This document shows positions 1-10,614 of a DNA stretch of 64,000 bases, in pieces. The notes under the pieces are model-generated. The model ran no database searches. It saw only the letters and a list, made by a program, of their open reading frames with translations, and had not been told where the DNA came from. The first letter of the stretch is position 1. The number at the start of each line of letters is the position of its first letter. Position numbers and translations under genes: made by a program. The stretch covers positions 63,149,393 to 63,213,392 of the forward strand of contig OV884059.1 of assembly GCA_930367215.1 (NCBI GenBank). The letters are read 5' to 3'. Origin of the DNA: Pollenia angustigena. Lineage: Eukaryota; Arthropoda; Insecta; Diptera; Polleniidae.

Positions 1-116
1 CCTGCCAATTTTTTGTCATACCAAACGTCAAACTTCATATTAAAAAAACGCTGACAAAAATTGTCGAGTTTTTTTTATATAGACCTTGACGTTTGGTATG
101 ACAAAAAATTGGCAGG
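1..116. repeat. Perfect 31-bp inverted repeat at window edge
   Basis: Bases 1-31 are the reverse complement of 86-116, with a 54-base spacer. The outer end reads CCTGCCAATTTTTTGTCATA. It looks like a small foldback element or the end of a larger one cut by the window edge. Bases 117-860 to its right are very AT-rich and hold nothing I recognise. Confidence 0.7.
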
Positions 117-862
117 TGTATCAGCACTGTTAGGAACTTTGAAAAAAGTTCCATTGCCTTTTAGAACTAATTTTTGGCATAAACGACAACGGCGCATTTT
201 AGTTTTTTATATTTTTTTAATATTTAAAAATTCGTTAAAAAAATTTTTATGACAAAACACAAATATTATTGAAAACACAAAATTAAATTTTTTAAATTTA
301 AAATTAAAACGGAAAAATACACAACACAAAATTCAACACACTATGATAATTAAATAACACTTTGACAAGTTAATGACAAAAACTCAACACACTTGACAAG
401 ATGCATACACGAACACATACAATCAAACAATGAACGGCTGGCTTACCGAGGCCACCTTTTAGTAATTTCACCATGATAACTATTATGGGTATCTAATAAA
501 AGTATTTCTCAAACATAACTATTACTATTCGATAGATATATTAATAATTATTTTTAATAGTTATGAATAAGAAATAACATAACTGTTATAACTCATTATA
601 ATATGAATGTATATATTCACATGCATAATCTGCAAAAATAAAAAAAATAATATCAAGAAAATATTCAAAATAATTATTATCGCAAATAAAAACAATAAAA
701 TTTCTTTAGTTATACTTAGTTATCTGTAAGAGAAATAAATATTTATCGATCATAATAGTGATGAGCCAATGTAAAAAGATATTAATTGGATATAAAAGTT
801 ATGATTAACAAATATTTATTTTCATTATACACAATAATTAAAAGCAATTTTTATAGAATACT

Positions 863-1200
863 AGCGGACCCGGCGAACTTCGCCTCGCCCCAATTTTAAA
901 TGCCAAAATAACACCTGTCAGATTTCGCAAAGTCTAAGTCAACGTATAACGCCATCTTTCGGGTTTTGGCTGAGAACTTTCTATTTTTTCATTTGGAATC
1001 AATCAATCAATTTTCGATTATTCCAATTTTCCGACTTTTGCGCATAGATTTTTCAATTTTCCGCATTTTGCATTTTCTGCAATTTTCCATGATTTACACT
1101 AAGAACTATCTATTGTTTCATTTGGAAAGCCATTAAGGAATAATTTCACACAAAATTTCATACAAAAAATCGATTTTCGCTTTTTCTAATTTTCCGACTT
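863..1200. repeat. Dispersed insect repeat, unclassified
   Basis: Starts with CTAGCGGACCCGGCGAACTT, a sequence I associate with the end of a repeat scattered through many insect genomes. Short iterations of CAATTTTCCG/ATTTTCCGAC-type motifs follow. No ORF. A similar kind of end, CGCGGGCAGGGTTACTCTAG, is seen near 40734. Classification is a guess from memory. Confidence 0.3.
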
Positions 1201-1337
1201 TTCCAGAAATCGGGCCGTTCTCATTTTCTGAATTACTATAAATTTTTTTTCACAATTTTTATATACATATTGGATTTTGCCACGCCCATCCGCACGCAGA
1301 CTGAAATCAAAAATCAGACTTCTAACCCGTTTCGATC

Positions 1338-1628
1338 GTGTTTCTTCCGTTTCAAACAGTCTGTATCGAAAATATTTTGAAAATCCGAACACTTATTTTT
1401 TTACACAGAGTGATAAACACTAAAACCCCCAAATATTTATTTGAGAGGATACGTTTTTTTCAATCTCGAAGGAACCATAATATTATAATTCCACGGCATC
1501 AAACCTTAGTCGCCGAATGGCAGTTTTTTATTCATGCCGCTCGTCTTTGGAACCTTCTTCCACTAAATCAACAACTAAATCGTAATGCTAACAGTTTCAA
1601 AATGTTTTTATATAACTTTTTTTCATAA
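1338..1628 (+). pseudogene. LINE (CR1/Jockey-type) reverse transcriptase C-terminal fragment
   Basis: The translation ends with RTLIFLHRVINTKTPKYLF, then RHQTLVAEWQFF and ARLWNLLPL, with FKMFLYNFF before the stop. The same order of motifs closes the better preserved LINE at 7789-9729 (CLLFLHKIITSKEPSYLY, SERQFF, RLWNALP, FKKKLLEIL). This is therefore the 3' end of a related but distinct non-LTR element, 5'-truncated so that the catalytic palm is absent. It is non-functional. The first part of the open frame, before about 1390, does not resemble the family and is probably chance. Confidence 0.65.
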
Positions 1629-1712
1629 TTGTTTTTTGATTGAAAATGTTTTATATGACTTATATTCTTTTTAAATTGTATTTTTTGTTTGATTTAATAC
1701 TATGAACTATGA

Positions 1713-1900
1713 ACCATTTTGTAATAACACAGTACAACATTTTTCAGTTAATTGATTGCCAACTCAATTCTGTGAACTGTATGTGAAATTAGACCCAAAA
1801 AGAAGAATTTCTGCATCATTCGTTTTGTCTTCTTACCTGCGATTTGAAGTTAGTATCGATTTGAAGTTAGTACTATCGTATAGGGGAAACAGTCAAAGGC
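1713..1900 (-). repeat. Inverted duplicate of the segment at 10862-11028
   Basis: The reverse complement of 1713-1900 matches 10862-11028. The shared peptide is FPYTIVLTSNRY, followed by AATTCTTCTTTTTGGGTC and GAGTTGGCAAATCATG-like bases. In this copy CGATTTGAAGTTAGTA is tandemly doubled near 1858. The two copies flank the PLE array in opposite orientation. Confidence 0.6.
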
Positions 1901-3121
1901 GCCGTTAACTTTTTTGACCACCACTTCAACGAATTTCCCAGCTATTCCCAGTTTCATGTGGAGCGGTGGCAACAAAATATCATCCAGGTCCTTTATCATA
2001 GGTTCATTGCGTAATTTTAATTGTTTGTTGAGCTCGGGAGTTCTTCCTTTCCAATCTTTACATTGATATTGATTTCCTTTGTATCGTGAATCCCAATTAC
2101 AAAGGAAGCAGAAGTATTTTGGATATCCGCCCTTTTCTATAATCCCTTGTAGTATGTTGACCACCTTCAGATCGCAACAAATGTTCCATTTGTGTTCATC
2201 GTATTTGATTTTCTTCAAAATTTCGCCCAATGCTTCATACGTTTCCTTCATAGTTGTGCTGAATCCCAATGGAATGCATGGTTTTTTATTTTTTTTGTGC
2301 AGCAGCACAGCCTTCAAACTAGTAACTGAACCATCGATGAATAAACGCCAGTCGCCAGCGATATAATCCATTCCCAATTTTTTCACTAAACCTGGGATAT
2401 CATGGCAGTACGTGAACGTATTTGCTTCGTCAACGGAATAAAATTTCTGAAAATCAGCTTGGCGTTGTCGGTATGATGTTGCGCTGACATTTTGCTGTGT
2501 GAGTTTTCTTCTCTTCAAAAATGATGTCAGCCATTCGGAGTCGTGTTGTGATAGTCCCAGCTTGGCCACAATGTAATCCATTTCGATTTGTGGTAGCGGT
2601 TGTGGTGCACTATTTTCAATATCGGGTATCCAATCAGCATCATCCAAATCGGTCGGATTGGTGAAAACGGTTTCGGCTAGCAGGGACACAGTATCCGCAC
2701 TCGGAGGTTTAGGTGCATCGGTATCAGCAGGGCGTTACACTGGAAGTGTGGCAGTAAATGCAGCAGTGTATACTTTTGTTTTCAATTGTTGTCTGTTTAA
2801 TCCAGGACGAAAATTTATGCATGCATAGCACCTGGATTCATCATGTCCAGTTGTGTCTTCCACCCAAATTACTGGCTTCATAAAAGATAACTTTCTACTT
2901 TTTCCGTGAATCCATTTTAGAAGGGTAGTATAACAACTGTTGCACACTGTGTTCGGCGTAAAATTTGCACCACTTAAATCTGCTTCATCGAAATAATTAC
3001 AATACGCGGTTTTGAATTGCTCAGTAAACAAATTTTTTCGATCTTTTTTCTGTATTTTTCGGACGATATGACCACAAACGTAACAATATTCATCCAAATA
3101 TGGGCACTTGTTGTTTTCCAT
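1850..3121 (-). pseudogene. Repeated element protein with Cys-rich N-terminus, one in-frame stop
   Basis: Two open stretches, 3121-2735 and 2689-1850, lie in one reading frame and are separated by a single TAA at 2737-2735. The N-terminal part has paired cysteines (CYVCGH, CNSCYTTLLKWIHGK, CYACINF) typical of a zinc-binding module. The second part has FIDGSVTSLKAVLLHKKN, KWNICCDLKVV, KYFCFLCNWDSRYKG and LLPPLHMKLGIAGKFVE. I recognise this combination as a protein family present in many copies in aphid, hydra and other invertebrate genomes, and probably transposon-derived. After about GAFDC the family resemblance stops, so the C-terminus is truncated or replaced. It could be a domesticated gene with a recent nonsense change, but decay of a mobile element is more likely. 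Confidence 0.6.
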
Positions 3122-3239
3122 ATTGATATATTTTATGTTTTGTTGTTATTCACTTTTAAAAAACTGGAGAAAAATCACTTTTACTGTTCGCGTTCGTCGG
3201 CACTGACTGAATGCCAAAAATCGATCAATGCACACCTAT

Positions 3240-3836
3240 AAATACTACGTATTTTTGAATATTTTACTGCCAGGTACTTATAAATGGGCGCATATTTTAA
3301 GGGCGGCTGGCTATATACCTGATTCAGCACTTATACGTTTCAAACTGTGCAAAACTTTCCAAATAATGACCACCCTTAAACCCCAAATAATAAAAAGGTC
3401 CACTTTCCGTTTAATTGTCCACGTACATTTATTACCGCAATCATAAAAATCAAATAACCTTTTGTTTATTCCTTTTTTTTTAATTCTCAGAATCATGAAA
3501 AAGGTGTCAATGTTTTCTCCAAATAATGTTGTGCATATCTCGAGCAAATTTTTGAAATTCATACATTTACTTAATTGTGAATAAATGACAAACGCGTGCA
3601 TCGATTTTTATGATCTTTGTCTCATTTTGCTCATAGGTTATGTGACTTTGCGAAAAAATAACTAGACTTGAAACTTTTTTCCATTTTGGATTTTTTATGT
3701 ATTTTTAAAAAAAAAATTTTAATTTTTAGGCAAAAAATAATTTTTTCCCTTTATACATTCATTTCTAACTTCGAAAGTGTTACTTGTATAGGAAAACAAT
3801 ATATGCACAGATTAAGGGAATTGTAATTCTTAATTT
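3240..3836. other. Low-complexity gap
   Basis: AT-rich sequence between the element protein and the first PLE repeat. I see no gene, tRNA or structured repeat in it. Confidence 0.4.
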
Positions 3837-3954
3837 ATCAAAAAGTAATTTCAATTTTTGGGAATACAAAATTTTAATTTCAAAAGATTTTGTTATTCGT
3901 GCTCAATTCCCAGTTTTTATTATTGATAAAAACACTTGAAATTTATTGTTGATG

Positions 3955-4016
3955 GGATAAGCTATTCCTATGCATTTCACTGGTTGCTTAGGCCAGATCA
4001 TCAGGAAACTTCATCC
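3955..4016 (-). ncRNA. Type I hammerhead ribozyme-like motif, repeat unit 1
   Basis: Read on the minus strand: outer stem I GGATGA, inner stem I GTTTC, core CTGATGA, stem II CTGG-loop-CCAG, then GAAA. A 3-bp loopless stem III (ATG/CAT) and the base A before the predicted cleavage site follow, then GGAAT and TTATCC closing stem I. The first stem II pair is U-U, a weak point. PLE terminal repeats are known to carry hammerheads with very short stem III that act as dimers. Near-identical copies lie at 4435-4496, 4904-4965, 7676-7737 and 10089-10150; partial ones at 5373-5427 and 10568-10615. Confidence 0.65.
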
Positions 4017-4434
4017 ATAAAGGTTTTAGACAAACTAAAGATATTAAACCAAATAAAACTGTTAAACGTATAAGAATTATAGCAACAGTTCTACTTGTAA
4101 CAATATCAAAGTTTAAACAAAACACATCAACAATAAACAACAGTGGGTTCATCTCATCTTACATTTCCCCACTACAATTAGTTGAAATTCTCTCAACATT
4201 AATTGTAGTTGTAAGTAGGTTAAGAAAAACAAAATGAAAAAAAAAAAAAAAAAACAACAACTTACAAAAGATGTTGTCAATTAAGTGTTTTTTAGGCCGT
4301 GCACTGCCTGTTTATTATCAAAAAGTAATTTCAATTTTTGGGAATACAAAATTTTAATTTCAAAAGATTTTGTTATTCGTGCTTAATTCCCAGTTTTTAT
4401 TATTGATAAAAACACTTGAAATTTATTGTTGATG

Positions 4435-4496
4435 GGATAAGCTATTCCTATGCATTTCACTGGTTGCTTAGGCCAGATCATCAGGAAACTTCATCC
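4435..4496 (-). ncRNA. Hammerhead ribozyme-like motif, repeat unit 2
   Basis: Same core and stems as the copy at 3955-4016, with no base change in the motif. Confidence 0.65.
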
Positions 4497-4903
4497 ATAA
4501 AGGTTTTAGACAAACTAAAGATTTTAAACCAAATAAAACTGTTAAACGTATAAGAATTATAGCAACAGTTCTACTTGTAACAATATCAAAGTTTAAACAA
4601 AACACATCAACAATAAACAACAGTGGGTTCATCTCATCTTACATTTCCCCACTACAATTAGTTGAAATTCTCTCAACATTAATTGTAGTTGTAAGTAGGT
4701 TAAGAAAAACAAAATGAAAAAAACAACAACTTACAAAAGATGTTGTCAATTAAGTGTTTTTTAGGCCGTGCACTGCCTGTTTATTATCAAAAAGTAATTT
4801 CAATTTTTGGGAATACAAAATTTTAATTTCAAAAGATTTTGTTATTCGTGCTTAATTCCCAGTTTTTATTATTGATAAAAACACTTGAAATTTATTGTTG
4901 ATG

Positions 4904-4965
4904 GGATAAGCTATTCCTATGCATTTCACTGGTTGCTTACGCCAGATCATCAGGAAACTTCATCC
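4904..4965 (-). ncRNA. Hammerhead ribozyme-like motif, repeat unit 3
   Basis: Same as the other units except for one base in the stem II loop (GGCCTAAG becomes GGCGTAAG on the minus strand). This should not break the core. Confidence 0.6.
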
Positions 4966-5427
4966 ATAAAGGTTTTAGACAAACTAAAGATATTAAACCA
5001 AATAAAACTGTTAAACGTATAAGAATTATAGCAACAGTTCTACTTGTAACAATATCAAAGTTTAAACAAAACACATCAACAATAAACAACAGTGGGTTCA
5101 TCTCATCTTACATTTCCCCACTACAATTAGTTGAAATTCTCTCAACATTAATTGTAGTTGTAAGTAGGTTAAGAAAAACAAAATGAAAAAAACAACAACT
5201 TACAAAAGATGTTGTCAATTAAGTGTTTTTTAGGCCGTGCACTGCCTGTTTATTATCAAAAAGTAATTTCAATTTTTGGGAATACAAAATTTTAATTTCA
5301 AACGATTTTGTTATTCGTGCTTAATTCCCAGTTTTTATTACTGATAAAAACACTTGAAATTTATTGTTGATGGGATAAGCTATTCCTATGCATTTCACTG
5401 GTTGCTTAGGCCAGATCATCAGGAAAC

Positions 5428-7571
5428 TTTTCTTAAACACACAGCACTCAAATATGACAATGAGACATGTAGAACATTAAAAGAATACTGCAACGAAACA
5501 AAAAGACATACAACAACAACAAAGGTTAAAATTTATTTTATCATAAATAAAAAGAAAACTAATAACAATAGAACACAATTTCCATAAGAAAATTTTGAAC
5601 TTGGAAATTTCACAGACCAATACAAATATTAAAATTATTAAACGTAAACTCTATCACTTAAATATTGGTATTAAAAACATGATAACAGAAGAGGACCACA
5701 CCAAATTTATTAACACACAAAGAGACAGATCAAAACAAATAGTGAAAAATGTTAAGGAGAGACACATTGCAAAATTAACTACACTAAAAGAAAAACAGTT
5801 CAAATTACATGGATTAGTATTTACAAACCACTGGTTTGAAAACAAAACGAAATACGATATCCCGATGGAATGTAAGTGGATATTATCACTTGGCAGAAAG
5901 TTCGCATTACCAATAGATAAACATAACTTCTCCCCATTACATATAATAGCTGATGTAGAGCAATGTATACAGGCCATGGATGGGAATTTTGATAAAGAAA
6001 AGGACGTCGCTAGAACAAAATTAGCAAACCATGTATCCGCTTTTAAAAGAAGCATTAAAAATACTAAAAAGGATAAGTTTATCCTCACAATTTTTAAGAA
6101 AACTAAGAAACTTTTAAGGAAATATAACGACATAATTATTATACAGGCGGACAAAGGAAATAAGACGGTAGCTATGTACAAAAATGAGTATGAGGGGAAA
6201 ATGCAAGCACTTATAGGAGACAAAAACACCTACAGAATTTCAAGAGCAGATCCAACTGACAAACTGCAGAAACAAAACAATACCATTATTTCTGACCTCT
6301 ACAAAAATAATATTATTAATACAATTGAAAAACGTAAACTTCTTTGTTCTGCGGCTACTGCACCTAGAATATACGGCTTACCCAAAATACATAAGGAAGG
6401 GACACCCTTACGACCTATTGTGTCGTCAGTTCAAGTACCATGTTACCAATTATCAAAATACGTTGGTAATATTCTTAAAGTCATAATTTCTGACAAATAT
6501 GATGTTAAAAATTCGCTGCGTCGTGAAAATTAACAATAATGAAACTATGATATCGTTTGACGTGATCACTATTCACGAACATCCCAATTCAGACGGCAAT
6601 AAACACAATTATGAAAAAATGGAGTATTATTAAAAATCATACTAAGATGTCCAGCACACAATTTTTAAGAATACTCAAATTTTGTCTAAATGACAATAAT
6701 TATTTTATGTTTGGTGAAAACATTTATACTCAAATCTTTGGTATGCCAATGGGGAACCCACTATCACCTACTATAGCGGATATCATACTTGACAACCTAC
6801 TTGACGATGCAATTAATGAACTGGAAAATGAAAATATTTACATTAAATATATCGCCAAATATGTAGACGACATTTTGGCGATAACTCGCATAGATGACAA
6901 GGACACAATTCTGTCAATTCTTAACAAACAACATCCTAAAATACAATTTACTACTGAGATTGAGAAAAACGGAAAAATCGCGTACTTAGACTCAAAAATT
7001 ATACGCAAAAATAATAAGATTCTGTTTGATTGGTACACTAAAGAAACATCTTCAGGAAGGTTAATGAATTACCACGCTACACAACCCAAAAATCAAATTA
7101 TAAACACAGCAAAAAATTTTATTTCCAGGGTATACAACATAAGTGATACACAATTTCATAATAAAAACAAACACATTATAACAAACATTTTAAAAAACAA
7201 TAGCTTCCCCACCAAACTCACATCTACATTGATAGACAATACGATTAAACAATTGGATAAGGACAAAAATAACCACAACAAATCTGCAAACATAGAAAAA
7301 GAAGAGAACAAATTTTACAGTGTAAAATACATACCTGGGTTAACCGATAATAATAATATACGGTCGTCAATAAAAACAAAAAACATCTGTTTTGCATACA
7401 AACCCAATTTGACATTAAGTACAATTTTTTCTAGAGTTAAGGCGCCAATTAATAAACAAAAACAAAGTAACATTGTATACGAATTACAATGTGAAGGAAA
7501 TGACAAACAGCCATGCGAGCTAATTTATATAGGAACAACAAAACGTACACTGGAGACAAGAATGGGTAATT
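5428..7571 (+). pseudogene. Penelope-like element reverse transcriptase with truncated GIY-YIG end
   Basis: Polymerase of a Penelope-like retroelement. An N-terminal part (from about 5559) carries IIIQADKGNKTVAMYK, then PRIYGLPKIHK and PLRPIVSS. Motif A (MISFDV) is at about 6545-6565, then FGMPMGNPLSP and the catalytic YVDDIL at about 6860. A Cys-containing stretch and LIYIGTTKRTLETRM, the start of the GIY-YIG endonuclease, close the frame. That endonuclease is cut off where the sequence runs directly into the next terminal repeat near 7566. At least two frameshifts hit the palm: one near 6515 before motif A, and one near 6570 between MISFDV and the TNIPI segment. A further break lies near the N-terminus. 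This copy cannot make an intact enzyme. Flanking tandem repeats on both sides support the assignment. Confidence 0.85.
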
Positions 7572-7675
7572 TAAATTTTTGGGAATACAAAATTTTAATT
7601 TCAAAAGATTTTGTTATTCGTGCTTAATTCCCAGTTTTTATTATTGATAAAAACACTTGAAATTTATTGTTGATG

Positions 7676-7737
7676 GGATAAGCTATTCCTATGCATTTCA
7701 CTGGTTGCTTAGGCCAGATCATCAGGAAACTTCATCC
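7676..7737 (-). ncRNA. Hammerhead ribozyme-like motif, unit right of the RT
   Basis: Identical in core and stems to the copy at 3955-4016. It lies upstream of the LINE insertion point, so the insertion does not touch it. Confidence 0.65.
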
Positions 7738-7788
7738 ATAAAGGTTTTAGACAAACTAAAGATATTAAACCAAATAAAACTGTTAAAC

Positions 7789-9729
7789 TGTTGTTAAAAA
7801 TATACAAATAGCAAAATCTTCTTATTACCAGAGAAAATTCTCGTCTGCTGTTGATAGTAAATCTAAATGGAAGGAAATTCGAAGCATAGGTATAGGCCGG
7901 AAATGCACCACAGTTAACAATGAGGATATTGATGTGGACACCCTAAATAGTAAATTTGTTAATATAGATATTCAACCTCCCTCCGGAAACGTCTATAATA
8001 ACCTCTGTTATGTACCGGTAGAAAATTGTTTTTATTTCCGTTGCGTAGACCAGTTCGAGGTTTTAGAAAGTATGTTGGCTGTTAAATCTAATGCCACTGG
8101 TATGGACAATATAAATCCCATCTTTCTGAAAGCTATTATTCCCAAAATTCTACCTTTTTTGACACATGTATTCAATACGGCTCTTGCAAAATCAGTATTT
8201 CCTCAAGGATGGAAACTTTCTAAAATTATTCCCATTCCCAAATCAAACAACGATTTTCGACCTATAGCTATCCTTCCTTTTCTATCAAAGGTAATGGAAA
8301 AACTAATGTCCAAGCAAATAAATGATTACTTGGACATCAATAACCTTTTATCGGAAAAACAATCTGGCTTTAGGAAAGGAAAAAGTTGTATAACAGCATT
8401 GGCAGATGTAGTTGAATCTCTGCGGATGAAACTTGATAGTAATAATGTATCATTTTTAATTTTATTGGATCACAGTAAAGCTTTTGACACTGTCGATCAC
8501 GGTATTCTTGCGAACAAACTTGAAAAACTATTCAACTTTTCTAGTTCTGCTTGCAAGCTTATATCATCATATCTCGATAACAGATCACAAATTGTACACT
8601 ATAATGGTAAATTTTCGAATCCTCTCACAGTCGTCAGAGGTGTTCCACAGGGTTCAATCCTTGGACCTCTTCTGTTTTGTTTGTACATTAATGATCTACC
8701 AGACGTTCTTAAAAGTAGCGAGATACATATGTATGCTGATGATGTTCAGCTTTATAGTAGTGCTAGTTTAGCTGATGTGCAATCGTGTGTTTGTAATATA
8801 AATGATGATTTAAATAGAATTTATAATTGGGCCATGGAAAATGGATTAGTCCTTAACCCCCTTAAGTCGAAATGTATTTTTCTGTCTAAATCCTCAAAAA
8901 TTTCTAGAGTTCTTCACGATATTATTGAAATAAAAATTAATAACAATGCTATAGCCCTAGTTAGTACATCAAAAAATCTTGGCGTTACCTTTAACAGTCA
9001 ACTAACTTGGTCAAATCACATAAACTTGGTCGTTGGAAAAGTGTACGGAATGCTGAGAAATTTATGGGTTGTAAAAAGTTCAACACCTTTTAAAATAAGA
9101 ATGCTATTAGCCAAAACGTATTTGATTCCAGTTCTGCTATACGGATGTGAAATTTTTGCAAATTGTGACAGTGTCGACTTTCAAAAATTAAATGTTACCT
9201 ACAATAATATTGCAAGATATGTTTTCAACAAAAATAGAAGTGAAAGCATATCAATGTTTTCATATCAAATTTATGGAATGAATTTTAAAAATCTTTTGCA
9301 ATTTAGATGCCTTTTGTTTTTACATAAAATTATTACATCCAAAGAACCAAGCTATCTTTATAATAATTTGCTAGATCTAATCGTGGAAACAAATTAATTC
9401 AGCACAGGTTTGCCAGCCTTATGTCGGAACGACAGTTTTTTGTTTTTACAATCCGTCTTTGGAACGCCCTTCCAACCCACTTTCAACTCTTAAGCAACGC
9501 AAACACGTTTAAAAAGAAGCTATTAGAAATACTTGGTTAATACCTTAATTTTTGTAATAATCTTTACTTTTTACTTTTTTGTATTGTTTATACATGTTTT
9601 TATCTATGTACTTTAATATTTTACATTTTTATTTTTTAAAATTATATTGATAATATCACTAGCGCTGTAATTTATAAGATTTTATCTTGTTGTGCTAGAT
9701 CAGTTAATAAATAAAGAAATAAAGAAAAG
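7789..9729 (+). mobile_element. 5'-truncated LINE (CR1/Jockey-type) inserted in a PLE repeat
   Basis: The intact repeat reads AACTGTTAAACGTATAAG. Here it is split, with AAAC present at both junctions (7785-7788 and 9730-9733), a minimal 4-bp duplication. The 5' end falls inside an open reading frame, the usual 5' truncation of a LINE. The 3' end is AATAAATAAAGAAATAAAG rather than pure poly(A), which favours a CR1-like over a classical Jockey element. A hairpin closed by CTAGC (9659-9663) and GCTAG (9694-9698) precedes the tail. Confidence 0.8.
7798..9540 (+). pseudogene. LINE reverse transcriptase, 5'-truncated, one terminal frameshift
   Basis: The frame is open from the insertion junction to 9397. 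Fingers/palm motifs in order: SGFRKGKSCITALADVVESL (about 8370), FLILLDHSKAFDTVDHGIL with the first catalytic aspartate (about 8455-8510), VRGVPQGSILGPLLFCLYIN (about 8633-8692) and MYADDVQLY with the catalytic DD (about 8731-8757). A thumb follows (STSKNLGVTFNSQLTWSNHI). After ETN a stop appears at 9395, but the neighbouring frame continues with RFASLMSERQFF, RLWNALPTHFQ and FKKKLLEILG to a stop at 9538-9540. A single small indel near 9395 therefore broke the C-terminus. Catalytic residues are intact, but the endonuclease half is lost with the 5' truncation. Confidence 0.85.
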
Positions 9730-9971
9730 AAACGTATAAGAATTATAGCAACAGTTCTACTTGTAACAATATCAAAGTTTAAACAAAACACATCAACAAT
9801 AAACAACAGTGGGTTCAACTCATCTTACATTTCCCCACTACAATTAGTTGAAATTCTCTCAACATTAATTGTAGTTGTAAGTAGGTTAAGAAAAACAAAA
9901 TGAAAAAAACAACAACTTACAAAAGATGTTGTCAATTAATTGTTTTTTAGGCCGTGCACTGCCTGTTTATT

Positions 9972-10614
9972 ATCAAAAAGTAATTTCAATTTTTGGAATA
10001 CAAAATTTTAATTTCAAAAGATTTTGTTATTCGTGCTTAATTCCCAGTTTTTATTATTGATAAAAACACTTGAAATTTATTGTTGATGGGATAAGCTATT
10101 CCTATGCATTTCACTGGTTGCTTAGGCCAGATCATCAGGAAACTTCATCCATAAAGGTTTTAGACAAACTAAAGATATTAAACCAAATAAAACTGTTAAA
10201 CGTATAAGAATTATAGCAACAGTTCTACTTGTAACAATATCAAAGTTTAAACAAAACACATCAACAATAAACAACAGTGGGTTCATCTCATCTTACATTT
10301 CCCCACTAAAATTAGTTGAAATTCTCTCAACATTAATTGTAGTTGTAAGTAGGTTAAGAAAAACAAAATGAAAAAAAAAAAAAAAAACAACAACTTACAA
10401 AAGATGTTGTCAATTAAGTGTTTTTTAGGCCGTGCACTGCCTGTTTATTATCAAAAAGTAATTTCAATTTTTGGGAATACAAAATTTTAATTTCAAAAGA
10501 TTTTGTTATTCGTGCTTAATTCCCAGTTTTTATTATTGATAAAAACACTTGAAATTTATTGTTGATGGGATAAGCTATTCCTATGCATTTCACTGGTTGC
10601 TTAGGCCAGATCAT
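9972..10614 (+). repeat. PLE terminal repeats, right side (one full, one partial)
   Basis: A full unit starts at 9972 (with TTTTTGGAATAC, one G fewer than elsewhere). A partial unit runs 10450-10614 and breaks inside the hammerhead, right after GATCAT. A hammerhead-like motif lies at 10089-10150 on the minus strand. Confidence 0.8.
10089..10150 (-). ncRNA. Hammerhead ribozyme-like motif, rightmost full unit
   Basis: Same core, stem II and loopless ATG/CAT stem III as the other units. Confidence 0.65.

Larger units (their letters stand above)
3837..5427 (+). repeat. Tandem PLE terminal repeats, left side (three full, one partial)
   Basis: Near-identical units start at 3837, 4317, 4786 and 5255, giving periods of about 480, 469 and 469 bases. 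Each begins ATCAAAAAGTAATTTCAATT and ends GCACTGCCTGTTTATT. Length differences come mainly from an A-run. The fourth unit stops at 5427, inside the hammerhead core, where the PLE coding region starts. Tandem pseudo-LTRs flanking the coding region are a known Penelope-like arrangement. The first unit has CTCAATTCCC where the others have CTTAATTCCC; the third has TTACGCC for TTAGGCC. Confidence 0.85.
7566..9971 (+). repeat. PLE terminal repeat right of the RT, split by a LINE
   Basis: The unit starts at the RT junction (GTAATTTAAATTTTTGGG) and is interrupted after AAACTGTTAAAC at 7788. It resumes at about 9730 with AAACGTATAAG, and a new unit begins at 9972. The hammerhead-like motif lies at 7676-7737, minus strand, unchanged. 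Confidence 0.8.

Noticed and set aside
3837..5427. Satellite DNA or CRISPR-like array
   Set aside because: The ~470-bp units are contiguous without unique spacers, and they flank a Penelope-type RT, so they are pseudo-LTRs of that element.
5654..6229. 191-codon minus-strand frame opposite the PLE reverse transcriptase
   Set aside because: It is antisense to a well-recognised coding frame and is composed of hydrophobic residues expected from its complement.
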